This document shows, one piece after another, positions 49,298 through 58,145 of a DNA stretch of 64,000 nt. Location of the stretch: the NCBI GenBank assembly GCA_016793165.1, contig JAEULA010000081.1, positions 1 through 64,000 on the forward strand, in the 5' to 3' direction. Each line of letters begins with the position of its first letter. Position 1 is the first letter of the stretch. The notes beneath the pieces were generated by a model that was not told where the DNA came from, did no database searches, and was given only the letters and a program-made list of their open reading frames with translations. The DNA is from Alphaproteobacteria bacterium. GTDB taxonomy: Bacteria; Pseudomonadota; Alphaproteobacteria; CACIAM-22H2. The translations under genes and the position numbers were made by a program.

Positions 49298-50341
49298 TCA
49301 AGCCTTGAAGACCTTGTCCCACCATTCCTTCATCGCCGCGTCGTTCTTGGCGATGTAGCCGTAGTCGAGGTCGACCAGGCGCTTCTGCTCGTCCGGCGTG
49401 AAGCCGATGCGCTTGTTGAGGTCGGCGGCGACCTGCGCGTTGTCGACCGTGGCGTTGTATCCCATGTCGATCGCGAAGTTCTCCTGCGCCTGCTTCTCGA
49501 GCATGGCGTTGAGGAACGCATGGGCGCCGGCCTTGTTCGGCGCGTTCTTCGGGATGCAGAAGCCGGAGATGTAGAAGGGCACGCCCTCGGACGGCGCCGA
49601 GGACTCGACCGAGATGCCGGCGTTCTGCCACTGCACCACGCGCGCCTTCCACATGATGCCGGAGTGGATCTCCTCCGCCTTCAGCGCGGCGGCGAAGGCC
49701 TCGTTGGTCGGATACATGCGCGCACCGGCCTTCTTCGCGGCAAGCAGGACCTCCTTGCCCGGCTCGAAGTTCGACACCGAGCCGCCGTTGGCGAGCGCGG
49801 CCGCGAGCATCACGAACTGGTACTGGATGTCGATGAAGCCGAGCTTGTTGCCGTGCTTCGGGTCGAAGGCCTCCTTGAAGCTCTTCGGCTCGGCGACGAG
49901 CTTCGGATTGTAGACCGCGACCTTGGCCGAATAGATGTGGCCGATGCCGTAGGGGTACTTCATGGCCGGCAGGATGTGCGACGCGAGCGGGATCTGCGCG
50001 TAGTCGATCGGCGCGAGCAGGCCGGCGGCGTTCATCTCGAACATCTGCGCCGCGGACAGCGCCTGGATGTCGCTGGTGCCGCGCGGCAGCCGGCCCTCGG
50101 CCTGCATCTTCGCGCGACGCGGCGCGTCCGAGGCCTCGTCGTAGACGACCTCGACGCCCTTCGACTTCAGGAACGGCGCGTCGATGTTCTTCTGGATCAG
50201 GCGGCTGTAGTCGCCGCCCCAGGTGCCGACGACGACGCGGCCGCCCTGCTGCGCCGAGGCCGTGCCGCCGAGCGCGGCAGCACCGGTCAGTGCGGCGCCG
50301 CCAGCGAGCGCGTGGCGACGGGTCAAACGGATCTGAGTCAT
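49298..50341 (-). CDS. ABC transporter substrate-binding protein (SBP_bac_8-like, Tat signal)
   Basis: A 347-residue periplasmic binding protein. The N-terminus LTRRHALAGGAALTGAAALG has the twin-Arg pattern of a Tat signal, with cleavage near ASA-QQ. The mature part follows the PotD/SBP_bac_8 pattern: VVVGTWGGDYSRLIQKNI, MKYPYGIGHIYSAKVAVYNP, AKKAGARMYPTNEAFAAALK and VPFYISGFCIPKNAPNKAGA. It is expected to feed a polyamine-like, opine-like or related small cation to the permeases. A good GGAGGAC ribosome site precedes the ATG at 50341, 59 bases after the ATPase gene. Confidence 0.92.
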   Translation of the reverse strand: MTQIRLTRRHALAGGAALTGAAALGGTASAQQGGRVVVGTWGGDYSRLIQKNIDAPFLKSKGVEVVYDEASDAPRRAKMQAEGRLPRGTSDIQALSAAQMFEMNAAGLLAPIDYAQIPLASHILPAMKYPYGIGHIYSAKVAVYNPKLVAEPKSFKEAFDPKHGNKLGFIDIQYQFVMLAAALANGGSVSNFEPGKEVLLAAKKAGARMYPTNEAFAAALKAEEIHSGIMWKARVVQWQNAGISVESSAPSEGVPFYISGFCIPKNAPNKAGAHAFLNAMLEKQAQENFAIDMGYNATVDNAQVAADLNKRIGFTPDEQKRLVDLDYGYIAKNDAAMKEWWDKVFKA

Positions 50342-50400
50342 GAAGTCCTCCGTGGTGGTTCGTTGTTGGGATCTGAAGAGCTTTCCAGTCGTGCCGGCGA

Positions 50401-51471
50401 TCATGCCGCCGGCGGCACGTCGCCGGCAAACACCCGGCCCGCGTCCGCCGGCCAGCCGACATGGACCCTGTCGCCGACCGCGGGGGCCTGGCCGTCCTGC
50501 CGGTTGGCGACCTGGACGATCACGCGATCGGACTCGGACAGCCGCACGCGCACGTCGAGCACGGGCCCCAGATAGGACACGAACTCGACGGTGCCGGTGA
50601 CGTCGTTCGCGAGCCCGAGCGGCGCGCCCGCGAAGGCCAGCCGCTCCGGCCGCAGCGCCATCACGCCGGCGCCGGCAGGCGCATCGGCCGCGCAGCGCAG
50701 GCTCAGCCCGCCGGCGGTCGTGAACCGCCCGTCGCCGGTCGCGCGCCCCTCCAGGAACGTGCTGCGGCCGACGAAGCCCGCCACGAAGCGGTTGGCAGGC
50801 CGCTCGTAGAGGTCCTGCTGCGACCCGATCTGCTTCACCTCGCCGTCGGCCATCACCACGAGCCGGTCGGCGACGGTCAGCGCCTCCTCCTGGTCGTGTG
50901 TCACCATGATCGTGGTCAGGCCGAGCTGGCGCTGCAGCTCGCGGATCTCGACGCGCACCTCCTCGCGCAGCTTGGCGTCGAGGTTCGACAGCGGCTCGTC
51001 GAGGAGCAGCACGTCGGGCCGGATCGCGAGCGCCCGGGCGAGCGCGACGCGCTGCTGCTGCCCGCCCGAGAGCTGGCGCGGCAGGCGCTCGGCGAGGTGC
51101 TCGAGCCGCACGAGGCGCAGCGCCTCGACGACGCGGCCGGACAGCTCGGCCTTCGGGTACTTCCGCATCTCCAGGCCGAAGGCGACGTTTTGCGCGACCG
51201 TCAGGTGCGGGAACAGCGCGTAGCTCTGGAACACCAGGCCGCTGTTGCGCTTCCACGGCGGCAGCTCGGTCACGTCGCGCTCGCCGATGCGGATCGTCCC
51301 GCCGCTCGGCGTGATGAAGCCCGCGACCATGCGCAGCGTCGTCGTCTTGCCGCAACCCGACGGGCCGAGCAGGACCAGGAACTCGCCGTCGGCGATGTCG
51401 AGCGTGACGTCGCGCACGGCCTGGAAGTCGCCGTAGCGCTTGGACAGGTGGTCGAGCCGCAGCCGCGCCAT
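50401..51471 (-). CDS. ABC transporter ATP-binding protein (PotA-like)
   Basis: A 356-residue importer ATPase. Walker A LLGPSGCGKTTTLRM, Q-loop VFQSYALFPHLT, signature LSGGQQQRVALARAL, Walker B LLLDEPLSNLDA and H-loop VTHDQEEAL are all clear. The C-terminal part (about 240-356) is the TOBE-type regulatory domain (LRPERLAFAG, VTGTVEFVSYLGP). The ATG shares its A with the TGA of the permease gene (51471), a one-base TGATG overlap, so these two are tightly coupled. It powers the permease pair. Confidence 0.97.
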   Translation of the reverse strand: MARLRLDHLSKRYGDFQAVRDVTLDIADGEFLVLLGPSGCGKTTTLRMVAGFITPSGGTIRIGERDVTELPPWKRNSGLVFQSYALFPHLTVAQNVAFGLEMRKYPKAELSGRVVEALRLVRLEHLAERLPRQLSGGQQQRVALARALAIRPDVLLLDEPLSNLDAKLREEVRVEIRELQRQLGLTTIMVTHDQEEALTVADRLVVMADGEVKQIGSQQDLYERPANRFVAGFVGRSTFLEGRATGDGRFTTAGGLSLRCAADAPAGAGVMALRPERLAFAGAPLGLANDVTGTVEFVSYLGPVLDVRVRLSESDRVIVQVANRQDGQAPAVGDRVHVGWPADAGRVFAGDVPPAA

Positions 51472-52292
51472 CACACCACCCGCGCGAGCTTGACGTAGCG
51501 GTCGGTGATCAGCATCGCGGCCGCGATCAGCGCGATCTGCATCACCGATACCGCCGCGACCGTGGGATCGAGGCGCCATTCCAGGTACTGCAGGATCGCG
51601 ATCGGCAGCGTGGTGGTGCCGGGCGCGAGCAGGAACAGGCTCATCTCGAGATTGCCGAACGAGGTGACGAAGCCGAACAGGCCGCCGGCGACGATGCCCG
51701 GCCGGATCGCCGGCAGCGTGACGCGGAAGAAGGCGGTCCAGGGATTGGCCCCGAGGTTCATCGCCGCCTCCTCGATCGCGCGATCGAACCCCGCCAGGCT
51801 CGCGGTCACCAGGCGCACGACCCAGGGGATCACGATCAGCGTGTGGCCCCCGATCAGGCCCGGAACGGAGCCGAGGATCGGCCACTCCGTGGCGATCTCG
51901 GCCTCGACCTGGAATACGTACAGCGAGGTGCCGAGCACGACGCCGGGCACGATCAGCGGCATCAGCAGCAGCTGGTTGACCGCCGCGCGGCCGGCGAAGC
52001 CGCGCCGCGCGATCGCCAGCGCCGCCGGCGTGCCGAGCAGCAGGCCCAGCAGCGTCGCGGCGATGCCGACCTGCAGGCTGACGCGGAAGCCGCTGACGAA
52101 CTTGTCCTGCGCCAGCGCCCAGCCGAACCAGCGCAACGTGTAGCCCTCGGGCGGGAAGGTCGGGATCTCCTGGCTCCAGAACGCCAGCCACGTCACCGAC
52201 GCCAGCGGCGTCAGGATGTACGCCATCGCGAGCGTCGCGACGGCGTTGAGCGCCCACCGGCCGAGGCGTCGCGTGTCGGTCAGCGCCGTCAC
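51471..52292 (-). CDS. ABC transporter permease (PotC-like)
   Basis: A 273-residue inner-membrane permease with about six spans (first: NAVATLAMAYILTPLASVTW) and the EAA loop IEEAAMNLGANPWTAFFRVT. It begins with GTG at 52292, four bases after the amidohydrolase stop, so translation is probably coupled. It ends in a one-base overlap with the ATPase start. Works with the PotB-like permease at 48277-49164. Confidence 0.92.
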   Translation of the reverse strand: MTALTDTRRLGRWALNAVATLAMAYILTPLASVTWLAFWSQEIPTFPPEGYTLRWFGWALAQDKFVSGFRVSLQVGIAATLLGLLLGTPAALAIARRGFAGRAAVNQLLLMPLIVPGVVLGTSLYVFQVEAEIATEWPILGSVPGLIGGHTLIVIPWVVRLVTASLAGFDRAIEEAAMNLGANPWTAFFRVTLPAIRPGIVAGGLFGFVTSFGNLEMSLFLLAPGTTTLPIAILQYLEWRLDPTVAAVSVMQIALIAAAMLITDRYVKLARVV

Positions 52293-52296
52293 GGGG

Positions 52297-53532
52297 TCAG
52301 GTCAGCCGGTTCTTGTGGAACTTGCCGCCCTTCATGATCGCGGAGAGGTGCTTCCCCTGCTCCTGGAACAAGCCGAGATTCTTCACCGGATTGCCGTCGA
52401 CCACGAGCAGGTCGGCGAAGGCGCCCGGCTCGACCACGCCGAGCTTGCCCTCGGTGCGGGTGATCTCCGCCCCGACCAGCGTCGCCTGGCGGATGATCTC
52501 GATCGGCGACAGCACCTCGCTGCGCAGCAGGAACTCGCGGCTCTGATCGACCATCAGCTGGCCCAGCAGGTCGCTGCCGTACCCGACCTTGACCCCGGCG
52601 CGCTTGCAGATCTCCAGCGACTTCAGCCCGCCGTCGATGACCATGTCGTTCTTGGCGAGCATGTCGGCGCTCATGCCGAACTCCCGCGCCCGCTCCTTCA
52701 TCGCGTAGTAGGCGACGAGGTTGGCGACCATGTAGGCGCCCTTCTTCCTCATCAGCTTCGCTGACGGCTCGTCGATGAGATTGCCGTGCTCGATCGTGCG
52801 CACGCCCTGGCCGACGGCGCGCTGGATCGCCTCGGGCGTGTAGGCATGGGCCTGGGCGTACTTGCCGAAGGCCTCGGCCTCCTCGACCGCGGCGGCGATC
52901 TCGGCGAGCGAGTACTGCTTGGAATCGAGCGGGTCGTAGGGCGACGCCACGCCGCCCGAAACCATGATCTTGATCTGGTCGGCGCCCAGGCGGATCTGCT
53001 CGCGCGCCGCCTTGCGCACGGCGTCCGCGCCGTCGGCGATCTCCATGCAGTACGCCATGGCGTTGCAGCACTTGCAGGCCGCGCCCGTGTCGGTGCGCCG
53101 GCGCGAATCGCTGTGACCGCTGGTCGGCCCGATGGCGCGGCCGGCGATGAACAGGCGCGGCCCCGGGATCAGGCCGCTGTCGAGGGCGATCTTCATGCCC
53201 CAGTCGGCGCCACCCGTGTCGCGCACCGTCGTGAAGCCGCGATCGAGCATGCCGCGACAGATGTCCGCCGAGCGCGCCGTCATCAGCGTCAGCGGGATCT
53301 CCTCGAGGCGGCGGATGTAGACCTCGGAGAGGAAGACGTGCACGTGGCTGTCGATCAGCCCCGGCATCAGCACCTTGCGGCCGCAGTCGATCGCCGCGGC
53401 TTTCGGCGCCTTGATCGGCTTGGCCGAGACCTCGCGGATCGTCTCGCCCTCGACGAGCACCTCGTAGCCGCCGCGCGGACCGTCCCAGCGCGGGTCGAGA
53501 AGCTCGAGATTCTTGAACAGCAGCTGCGTCAT
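52297..53532 (-). CDS. Metal-dependent amidohydrolase (imidazolonepropionase-like / prolidase-like)
   Basis: A 411-residue TIM-barrel hydrolase. Metal ligands are visible: HxH in LIDSHVHVFLSE, Lys in DQIKIMVSGGV, His in AQAHAYTPEA and IEHGNLIDEP, and Asp in VGYGSDLLGQ. The N- and C-terminal strands (MTQLLFKNLELLDPRWD; GAFADLLVVDGNPVKN) complete the small beta domain. An unusual Cys cluster CKCCNAMAYC lies near residue 160. Start ATG at 53532. It is the first gene of the ABC-transporter operon, so it may process what the importer brings in, for example an N-acyl amino acid, dipeptide or cyclic amide. Confidence 0.9.
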   Translation of the reverse strand: MTQLLFKNLELLDPRWDGPRGGYEVLVEGETIREVSAKPIKAPKAAAIDCGRKVLMPGLIDSHVHVFLSEVYIRRLEEIPLTLMTARSADICRGMLDRGFTTVRDTGGADWGMKIALDSGLIPGPRLFIAGRAIGPTSGHSDSRRRTDTGAACKCCNAMAYCMEIADGADAVRKAAREQIRLGADQIKIMVSGGVASPYDPLDSKQYSLAEIAAAVEEAEAFGKYAQAHAYTPEAIQRAVGQGVRTIEHGNLIDEPSAKLMRKKGAYMVANLVAYYAMKERAREFGMSADMLAKNDMVIDGGLKSLEICKRAGVKVGYGSDLLGQLMVDQSREFLLRSEVLSPIEIIRQATLVGAEITRTEGKLGVVEPGAFADLLVVDGNPVKNLGLFQEQGKHLSAIMKGGKFHKNRLT

Positions 53533-53636
53533 CGCCTCTCCCTCGGGGCGACGGCGCCGCGGCGCCCGCCCCGTCAATCGGGCGGCGAGACTACGCTGCG
53601 CTGCGAAGGTCCCGCAACGCGGGACGTCGGCGCGGG

Positions 53637-55319
53637 TCAGCGCGGCGCGCCGGAATCCACCTTGTCGCGCGCGCCGTCCAGCAGCTTCTGCACCTTGTCC
53701 GCGAGTTTGCGCTCGATGACGCGGGCCAGGACCGGCGTGACGACGTCGGGCAGTTCCTTGTCGTCGAATACGCTGCGCAGCAGGTGGGCCGCGACCAGCC
53801 GGGCGCGCTTTCGCACCGGCGCCTCGACTTCGCGGAAGCCCCCGAACGCGCCGCGCGGCCAGGCCGGCAGGGTCTCGTCGTTGGCGCAGTCGCCGACCAG
53901 CGGCACGAGGCGCACATGGTCGGGCGCCCGCTGGCTGCGGTAGCGGGGATCTGCCGTCCGCGCGTCGCCGGCGAAGAGCGGATTGCCGGCCGGCAGGGTC
54001 AGGACCTCGCGCAGGAAGGCCTGGCAGTTGGCGCGGCCGAGCAGGAAGTCGTGGTGGCGATAGGCCGGGCAGAAGAACCCGATGAAGCCGCCGAGCCCGC
54101 CCGTCGCCAGTGCCGCCTCGCCTTTGGCGTCGGCGCGCCGCGGCGCGACCAGATAGCGGCTGTAGACGTTGCCGGACTCCGCGAGCGCGATCTCGCCGGG
54201 CTTGAAGCGTCCCTGCGCCGTCATCGCGGCGACCATCGCCGGGATGATCCCGCCGAGCCCGCCGAGATCGGCCTTGCCCAGAGGCACCGGGTCGGCGAAG
54301 GGATCGACCATGATCACGGCGCGGCGCGCCTCGGCGCCGCCGCGCGGGTTGCTGCCGCCGAATCCGGCCAGCGCGTCGTGCGCCAGCTCGAAGGGTTCGT
54401 TGTTGAACAGGCCGCCGTCGACCGAGGTGAACGCGTAGGGATCCTCGACCTGTCGCCAGTCCGGCTTGGCGAAGACGACGTTGCCGTCCGCGTCGAAGCG
54501 CGGGAATCGCGTCGCGTAGCTCGCCTGGTCGCGCGCGATGAAGCGCGCCTCCAGCGCGCCGGGGAACGCGCCGGTCGCCAGCGCGCCGCGGCGCAGGTCC
54601 GTCCAGGCGGGCGCCGCGCGATCCTCCGACAGCGCGAGCGCGCCGGGCGGCAGCGCATCGCCCGCGACCTTGCCGCGCGCCGATGCGCCGAACGCGATCC
54701 AATCGGCATGCACGGTCATCGGATGCGTGAACCCGGTCTCGCCCTCGAAGGTGACGGGCAGTCGCACGCCGCGCAGGTTGGCGAGCGTGAGCTTCACCAG
54801 GAACGGATCCGCGAGCCAGCCGCGGATCGCGGGATCGGCCGGGCCCTCGCCGGCGAAATCGACCACGCTCTGGGCGAGGCGATCGAGGCAGCCCGCATTG
54901 AGGAGCGAGCGCAGCTCGGGCCGTAGCCCTTCGAGGTCGTCGACGGCCAGCAGTTCCCGGATGTCGAGGCCGCTGACCCAGACCCGGTAGAACGGGCTGG
55001 TCTTGAGATCCCGGTTGCGCGTCGGCGCCGCCGGGGTGAAGCGCCGCGACGCCGCCGACGCGATGATCGCGCCGTTCATGCCGCCGGCCGAGGCCCCGGT
55101 GACGACGCGCAGGACGACGTTGTGGCGCGGCACGTCGTCGCCGCGCAGCTTGGCGGCCTGCCAGGCGTCCATCGCCTCGAACAGGAAGTCGAGGACGCCG
55201 GCGGTGTACGAGCCGGCCGAGACGGCGCCGGCGAGGCACAGGCCGATCTCGAACGTGCGCTCGGGCAGCGCGCGATCGCGGCCGTACCAGGTATGCCAGC
55301 GTCTTGTCTCGTCGCTCAT
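53637..55319 (-). CDS. Patatin-like phospholipase family protein
   Basis: A 560-residue hydrolase. The nucleophile is Ser in VVTGASAGGMNGAIIA (GxSxG), the Asp of the dyad is in SVDGGLFNNEPF (DGG), and the oxyanion loop is GLCLAGAVSAGSYTAGVLD, which here reads LAGAVSAG rather than GGGxRG. The start at 55319 (MSDETRRW) is chosen because the patatin core begins at about residue 22; the frame is open to 55589 without a plausible start. The long C-terminal half (about 330-560) has no domain I recognise. No signal peptide. Likely acts on lipids; possible effector or housekeeping lipase. Confidence 0.87.
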   Translation of the reverse strand: MSDETRRWHTWYGRDRALPERTFEIGLCLAGAVSAGSYTAGVLDFLFEAMDAWQAAKLRGDDVPRHNVVLRVVTGASAGGMNGAIIASAASRRFTPAAPTRNRDLKTSPFYRVWVSGLDIRELLAVDDLEGLRPELRSLLNAGCLDRLAQSVVDFAGEGPADPAIRGWLADPFLVKLTLANLRGVRLPVTFEGETGFTHPMTVHADWIAFGASARGKVAGDALPPGALALSEDRAAPAWTDLRRGALATGAFPGALEARFIARDQASYATRFPRFDADGNVVFAKPDWRQVEDPYAFTSVDGGLFNNEPFELAHDALAGFGGSNPRGGAEARRAVIMVDPFADPVPLGKADLGGLGGIIPAMVAAMTAQGRFKPGEIALAESGNVYSRYLVAPRRADAKGEAALATGGLGGFIGFFCPAYRHHDFLLGRANCQAFLREVLTLPAGNPLFAGDARTADPRYRSQRAPDHVRLVPLVGDCANDETLPAWPRGAFGGFREVEAPVRKRARLVAAHLLRSVFDDKELPDVVTPVLARVIERKLADKVQKLLDGARDKVDSGAPR

Positions 55320-55392
55320 CGTCCGGACTCCATCCCTGCCCCGCACCCTGCGAGGTCTAGCGACCGGCCGCACGGATACCGTGTGAACCCGA

Positions 55393-56571
55393 TCACCTCC
55401 GGCCGGCGGCGGCCCACTCGTCGCGCACGTCGGCATCCTCTTCGCGCGGCGCCCGCTCGCCGCAAAGCCGGGCAAATGCCGCCGGATCCAGCAGCAACCC
55501 GAGCGCCCACACCGCCATCGCGCGCACGATCGGCGCCGGATCGTCGAGCAGCGGCCGGATGCGCGGCACGAGCGTCGGGTCGCCGGCATTGCCGGCGGCG
55601 ATCAGCACATTGCGCAGGAAGCGGTCGCGCCCGGTCCGCTTGATCGGCGTTCCGGCGAACAGGGCGCGGAACGCCGCCTCGTCGAGTTCGAGCAGCGTCG
55701 CGAGCGCCAGCGACGACAGGGCCTCGCGCGCCGCGAGCCGGCTGTCGCGCGCCGACTGCGCGAACTTGTTCCACGGGCAGACCGCCAGGCAGTCGTCGCA
55801 GCCGAACACGCGATTGCCGATCGCACGGCGGTAGGCCGCAGGAATGTGGCCCTTGTGCTCGATGGTGAGGTAGGCGATGCAGCGCCGCGCATCGAGCTGA
55901 TAGGGCGCGGGGAATGCGCGCGTCGGGCAGATGTCGAGGCAGCGCGTGCAGACGCCGCAACGGTCCGCATGCGCGAGCGCCGGCGCCAGCGTCAGCGTGG
56001 TGAAGACCGAGCCCAGGAACAGCCACGAGCCGAATTGCTGCGAGACCAGGTTCGTGTGCTTGCCCTGCCAGCCGAGGCCCGCGGCCGCCGCCAGCGGCTT
56101 CTCCATCACCGGCGCCGTATCGACGAACACCTTCACCGCGCCGCCGAGCGCGTCCACCATCCAGCGCGCGAGCGCCTTCAGCCGGGACTTGACGACGTCG
56201 TGGTAGTCGCGGCGCACGGCGTAGGTGGCGAGGGCGGCGCGATCGCGCATCGCCAGCGCCGCCAGCGGATCGGTGTCCGGCGCGTGGTTCACGCCCAGCA
56301 TCACGATGCTGCGCGCGGCCGGCCACAGAACGCGCGGATCGCCGCGCCGGTCGGCATGCGTCGCCATCCAGTCCATCGTGCCGTGCCGGCCCTCGGCGAG
56401 GAAGTCCTCGAGCCGCGCCCGGGTCGGCGCGGCAAGCCCGGCCCCGGTGATGCCGACCGCGTCGAAGCCGAGCGCCAGCGCCTGGGCGCGGACCGCCGCG
56501 GCCATGTCCGGCACGGCGACGACAGGCGGGGCCGGCGCATGCGCCGCGGTCGCGTTCTCCTTCTTGCGCAT
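55393..56571 (-). CDS. queG: Epoxyqueuosine reductase
   Basis: Last step of queuosine: reduction of epoxyqueuosine-tRNA using cobalamin and 4Fe-4S clusters. 392 residues. Two ferredoxin motifs are visible, CGVCTRCLDICPT and CDDCLAVCPWNKF, with an extra Cys in ARRCIAYLT. The N-terminal cobalamin part has GITGAGLAAPTRARLEDFLA and RHGTMDWMATH. A C-terminal HEAT-like segment is typical of the bacterial enzyme. The pathway partners queA-tgt-queF lie 8 kb away. Its dependence on B12 fits the presence of cobST in this window. Confidence 0.96.
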   Translation of the reverse strand: MRKKENATAAHAPAPPVVAVPDMAAAVRAQALALGFDAVGITGAGLAAPTRARLEDFLAEGRHGTMDWMATHADRRGDPRVLWPAARSIVMLGVNHAPDTDPLAALAMRDRAALATYAVRRDYHDVVKSRLKALARWMVDALGGAVKVFVDTAPVMEKPLAAAAGLGWQGKHTNLVSQQFGSWLFLGSVFTTLTLAPALAHADRCGVCTRCLDICPTRAFPAPYQLDARRCIAYLTIEHKGHIPAAYRRAIGNRVFGCDDCLAVCPWNKFAQSARDSRLAAREALSSLALATLLELDEAAFRALFAGTPIKRTGRDRFLRNVLIAAGNAGDPTLVPRIRPLLDDPAPIVRAMAVWALGLLLDPAAFARLCGERAPREEDADVRDEWAAAGRR

Positions 56572-56696
56572 GGACCGACGATCCCCCGCGCCGCGACGGA
56601 TGTCGAGACGGGCGATGAGCCGCCGTCGACCGCGACGTCGGCAGCGGATCCAATGGCGATTGATCGCCGCGCGGGGCCGCGCCTAGGCTGGCCGCC

Positions 56697-58145
56697 ATGG
56701 GCGACGCGATCCAATTCGTGCTCGACGGGCGGCTTCGCACCATCCGCGGCCTCGACCCGAACACGACGGTCCTGGAGTGGCTCCGCGGCCCCGAGCGCCG
56801 CAGCGGCACCAAGGAGGGCTGCGCTGAGGGCGACTGCGGGGCGTGCACCGTCGCCGTCGCCGAAACCGACGGTGCGGGCACGACGCACTGGCGCGCCGTC
56901 AACGCCTGTATCCAGCCGATCGCCACGCTGCACGGCCGATGGCTCGCCACCGTCGAGAGCCTCTGCGGCTCCGACGACGCGCTGCATCCCGTGCAGCAGG
57001 CGATGGTCGAGACGCACGCCTCGCAATGCGGGTACTGCACGCCGGGCTTCGTGATGAGCCTGTTCGCGCTGCGCCACGACCCCGCGCCGGCAACCGCGGA
57101 GGCGACGCTGCGCGCGCTGGCGGGAAATCTTTGCCGCTGCACCGGCTACCGGCCGATCCTCGCGGCCGCCGGGCGCATGCGCGAGACCGCGCCGGGGCCG
57201 GATCGCTTCGACGCCGAGGTCCCCGCCGTCGCCGCGCTGCTCGCCGCGTCATGCGGAGACGCGGAGCTCGGCTACGACGCCGACGGCCGGCGCTGGCATG
57301 CGCCGCGCACGCTCGCCGCCCTCGATCGCGTCCTCGCCGCGCGGCCTACGGCCACACTCGTCGCCGGCGCCACCGATCTCGGCCTCGAGATCACCAAGCG
57401 CCATCGCCGCTTCGACGATCTGGTATTCCTCGGCGGCGTCGACGAGCTGCGCGGCGTTCGGCGCGGCGCGGGCGCGCTGGACCTCGGCGCCGCGGTGACC
57501 TGGGCCGACGCGCATGCGCCGCTGGCCGCGGCCTGGCCGACGCTCGACGAGTTCGTCGCGCGCTTCGCCGGCCTGCAGATCCGCAATGTCGCGACGCTGG
57601 GCGGCAACATCGCCAATGCCTCGCCGATCGGCGACGGCTCGCCGCTGTTCCTGGCGCTCGATGCGACACTGCTGCTCCGACGCGACGGCGTGCAGCGGGC
57701 GCTGCCGCTGCGCGAGTTTTTCCTGGGTTACCGGCGCACGGCGCTGCAGCCGGGCGAGATCGTCGAGCGCATCGTCGTCCCGCTCCCGACGCCGTCGACC
57801 CGCTTCGCCGCCTGGAAGGTGGCGAAGCGCTACGACTCCGACATCTCCGCCGTCTGCGGCTGCTTCCGCGTCGAGCTGGACGCCCGGGGCAGGATCGCCG
57901 AAGCGGCGATCGCGTTCGGCGGCATGGCCGCGGTGCCCCTGCGCGTGCCGGACGCGGAGGCCGCCGTCGTCGGCCGGGACCTCGACGACGCGACGGCCGA
58001 GGCCGGCGCCCGCGCGATCGCTTCGGTGCTGGCGCCGATCGACGACCTGCGCGCCAGCGCCGGCTATCGCCGGGACGTCGCCGGCGCGCTGTGGCGCCGC
58101 GCCGTCGCCGCCTTCGCGACGGGCAAGGCCGCGCGTCATGGCTGA
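56697..58145 (+). CDS. xdhA: Xanthine dehydrogenase small subunit (2Fe-2S and FAD domains)
   Basis: Part of the molybdenum enzyme oxidising hypoxanthine/xanthine to urate. 482 residues. The first 2Fe-2S site is CAEGDCGACTVAVAE plus NACIQP, the second is CGYCTPGF and CRCTGYRP. The FAD domain (about 205-380) has LVAGATDLGLEITK and ATLGGNIANASPIGDG. The CO_deh_flav_C part follows. The ATG of xdhB overlaps its end by eight bases. First gene of the xdhABC operon; divergent from queG with a 125-base gap. Confidence 0.95.
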   Translation: MGDAIQFVLDGRLRTIRGLDPNTTVLEWLRGPERRSGTKEGCAEGDCGACTVAVAETDGAGTTHWRAVNACIQPIATLHGRWLATVESLCGSDDALHPVQQAMVETHASQCGYCTPGFVMSLFALRHDPAPATAEATLRALAGNLCRCTGYRPILAAAGRMRETAPGPDRFDAEVPAVAALLAASCGDAELGYDADGRRWHAPRTLAALDRVLAARPTATLVAGATDLGLEITKRHRRFDDLVFLGGVDELRGVRRGAGALDLGAAVTWADAHAPLAAAWPTLDEFVARFAGLQIRNVATLGGNIANASPIGDGSPLFLALDATLLLRRDGVQRALPLREFFLGYRRTALQPGEIVERIVVPLPTPSTRFAAWKVAKRYDSDISAVCGCFRVELDARGRIAEAAIAFGGMAAVPLRVPDAEAAVVGRDLDDATAEAGARAIASVLAPIDDLRASAGYRRDVAGALWRRAVAAFATGKAARHG

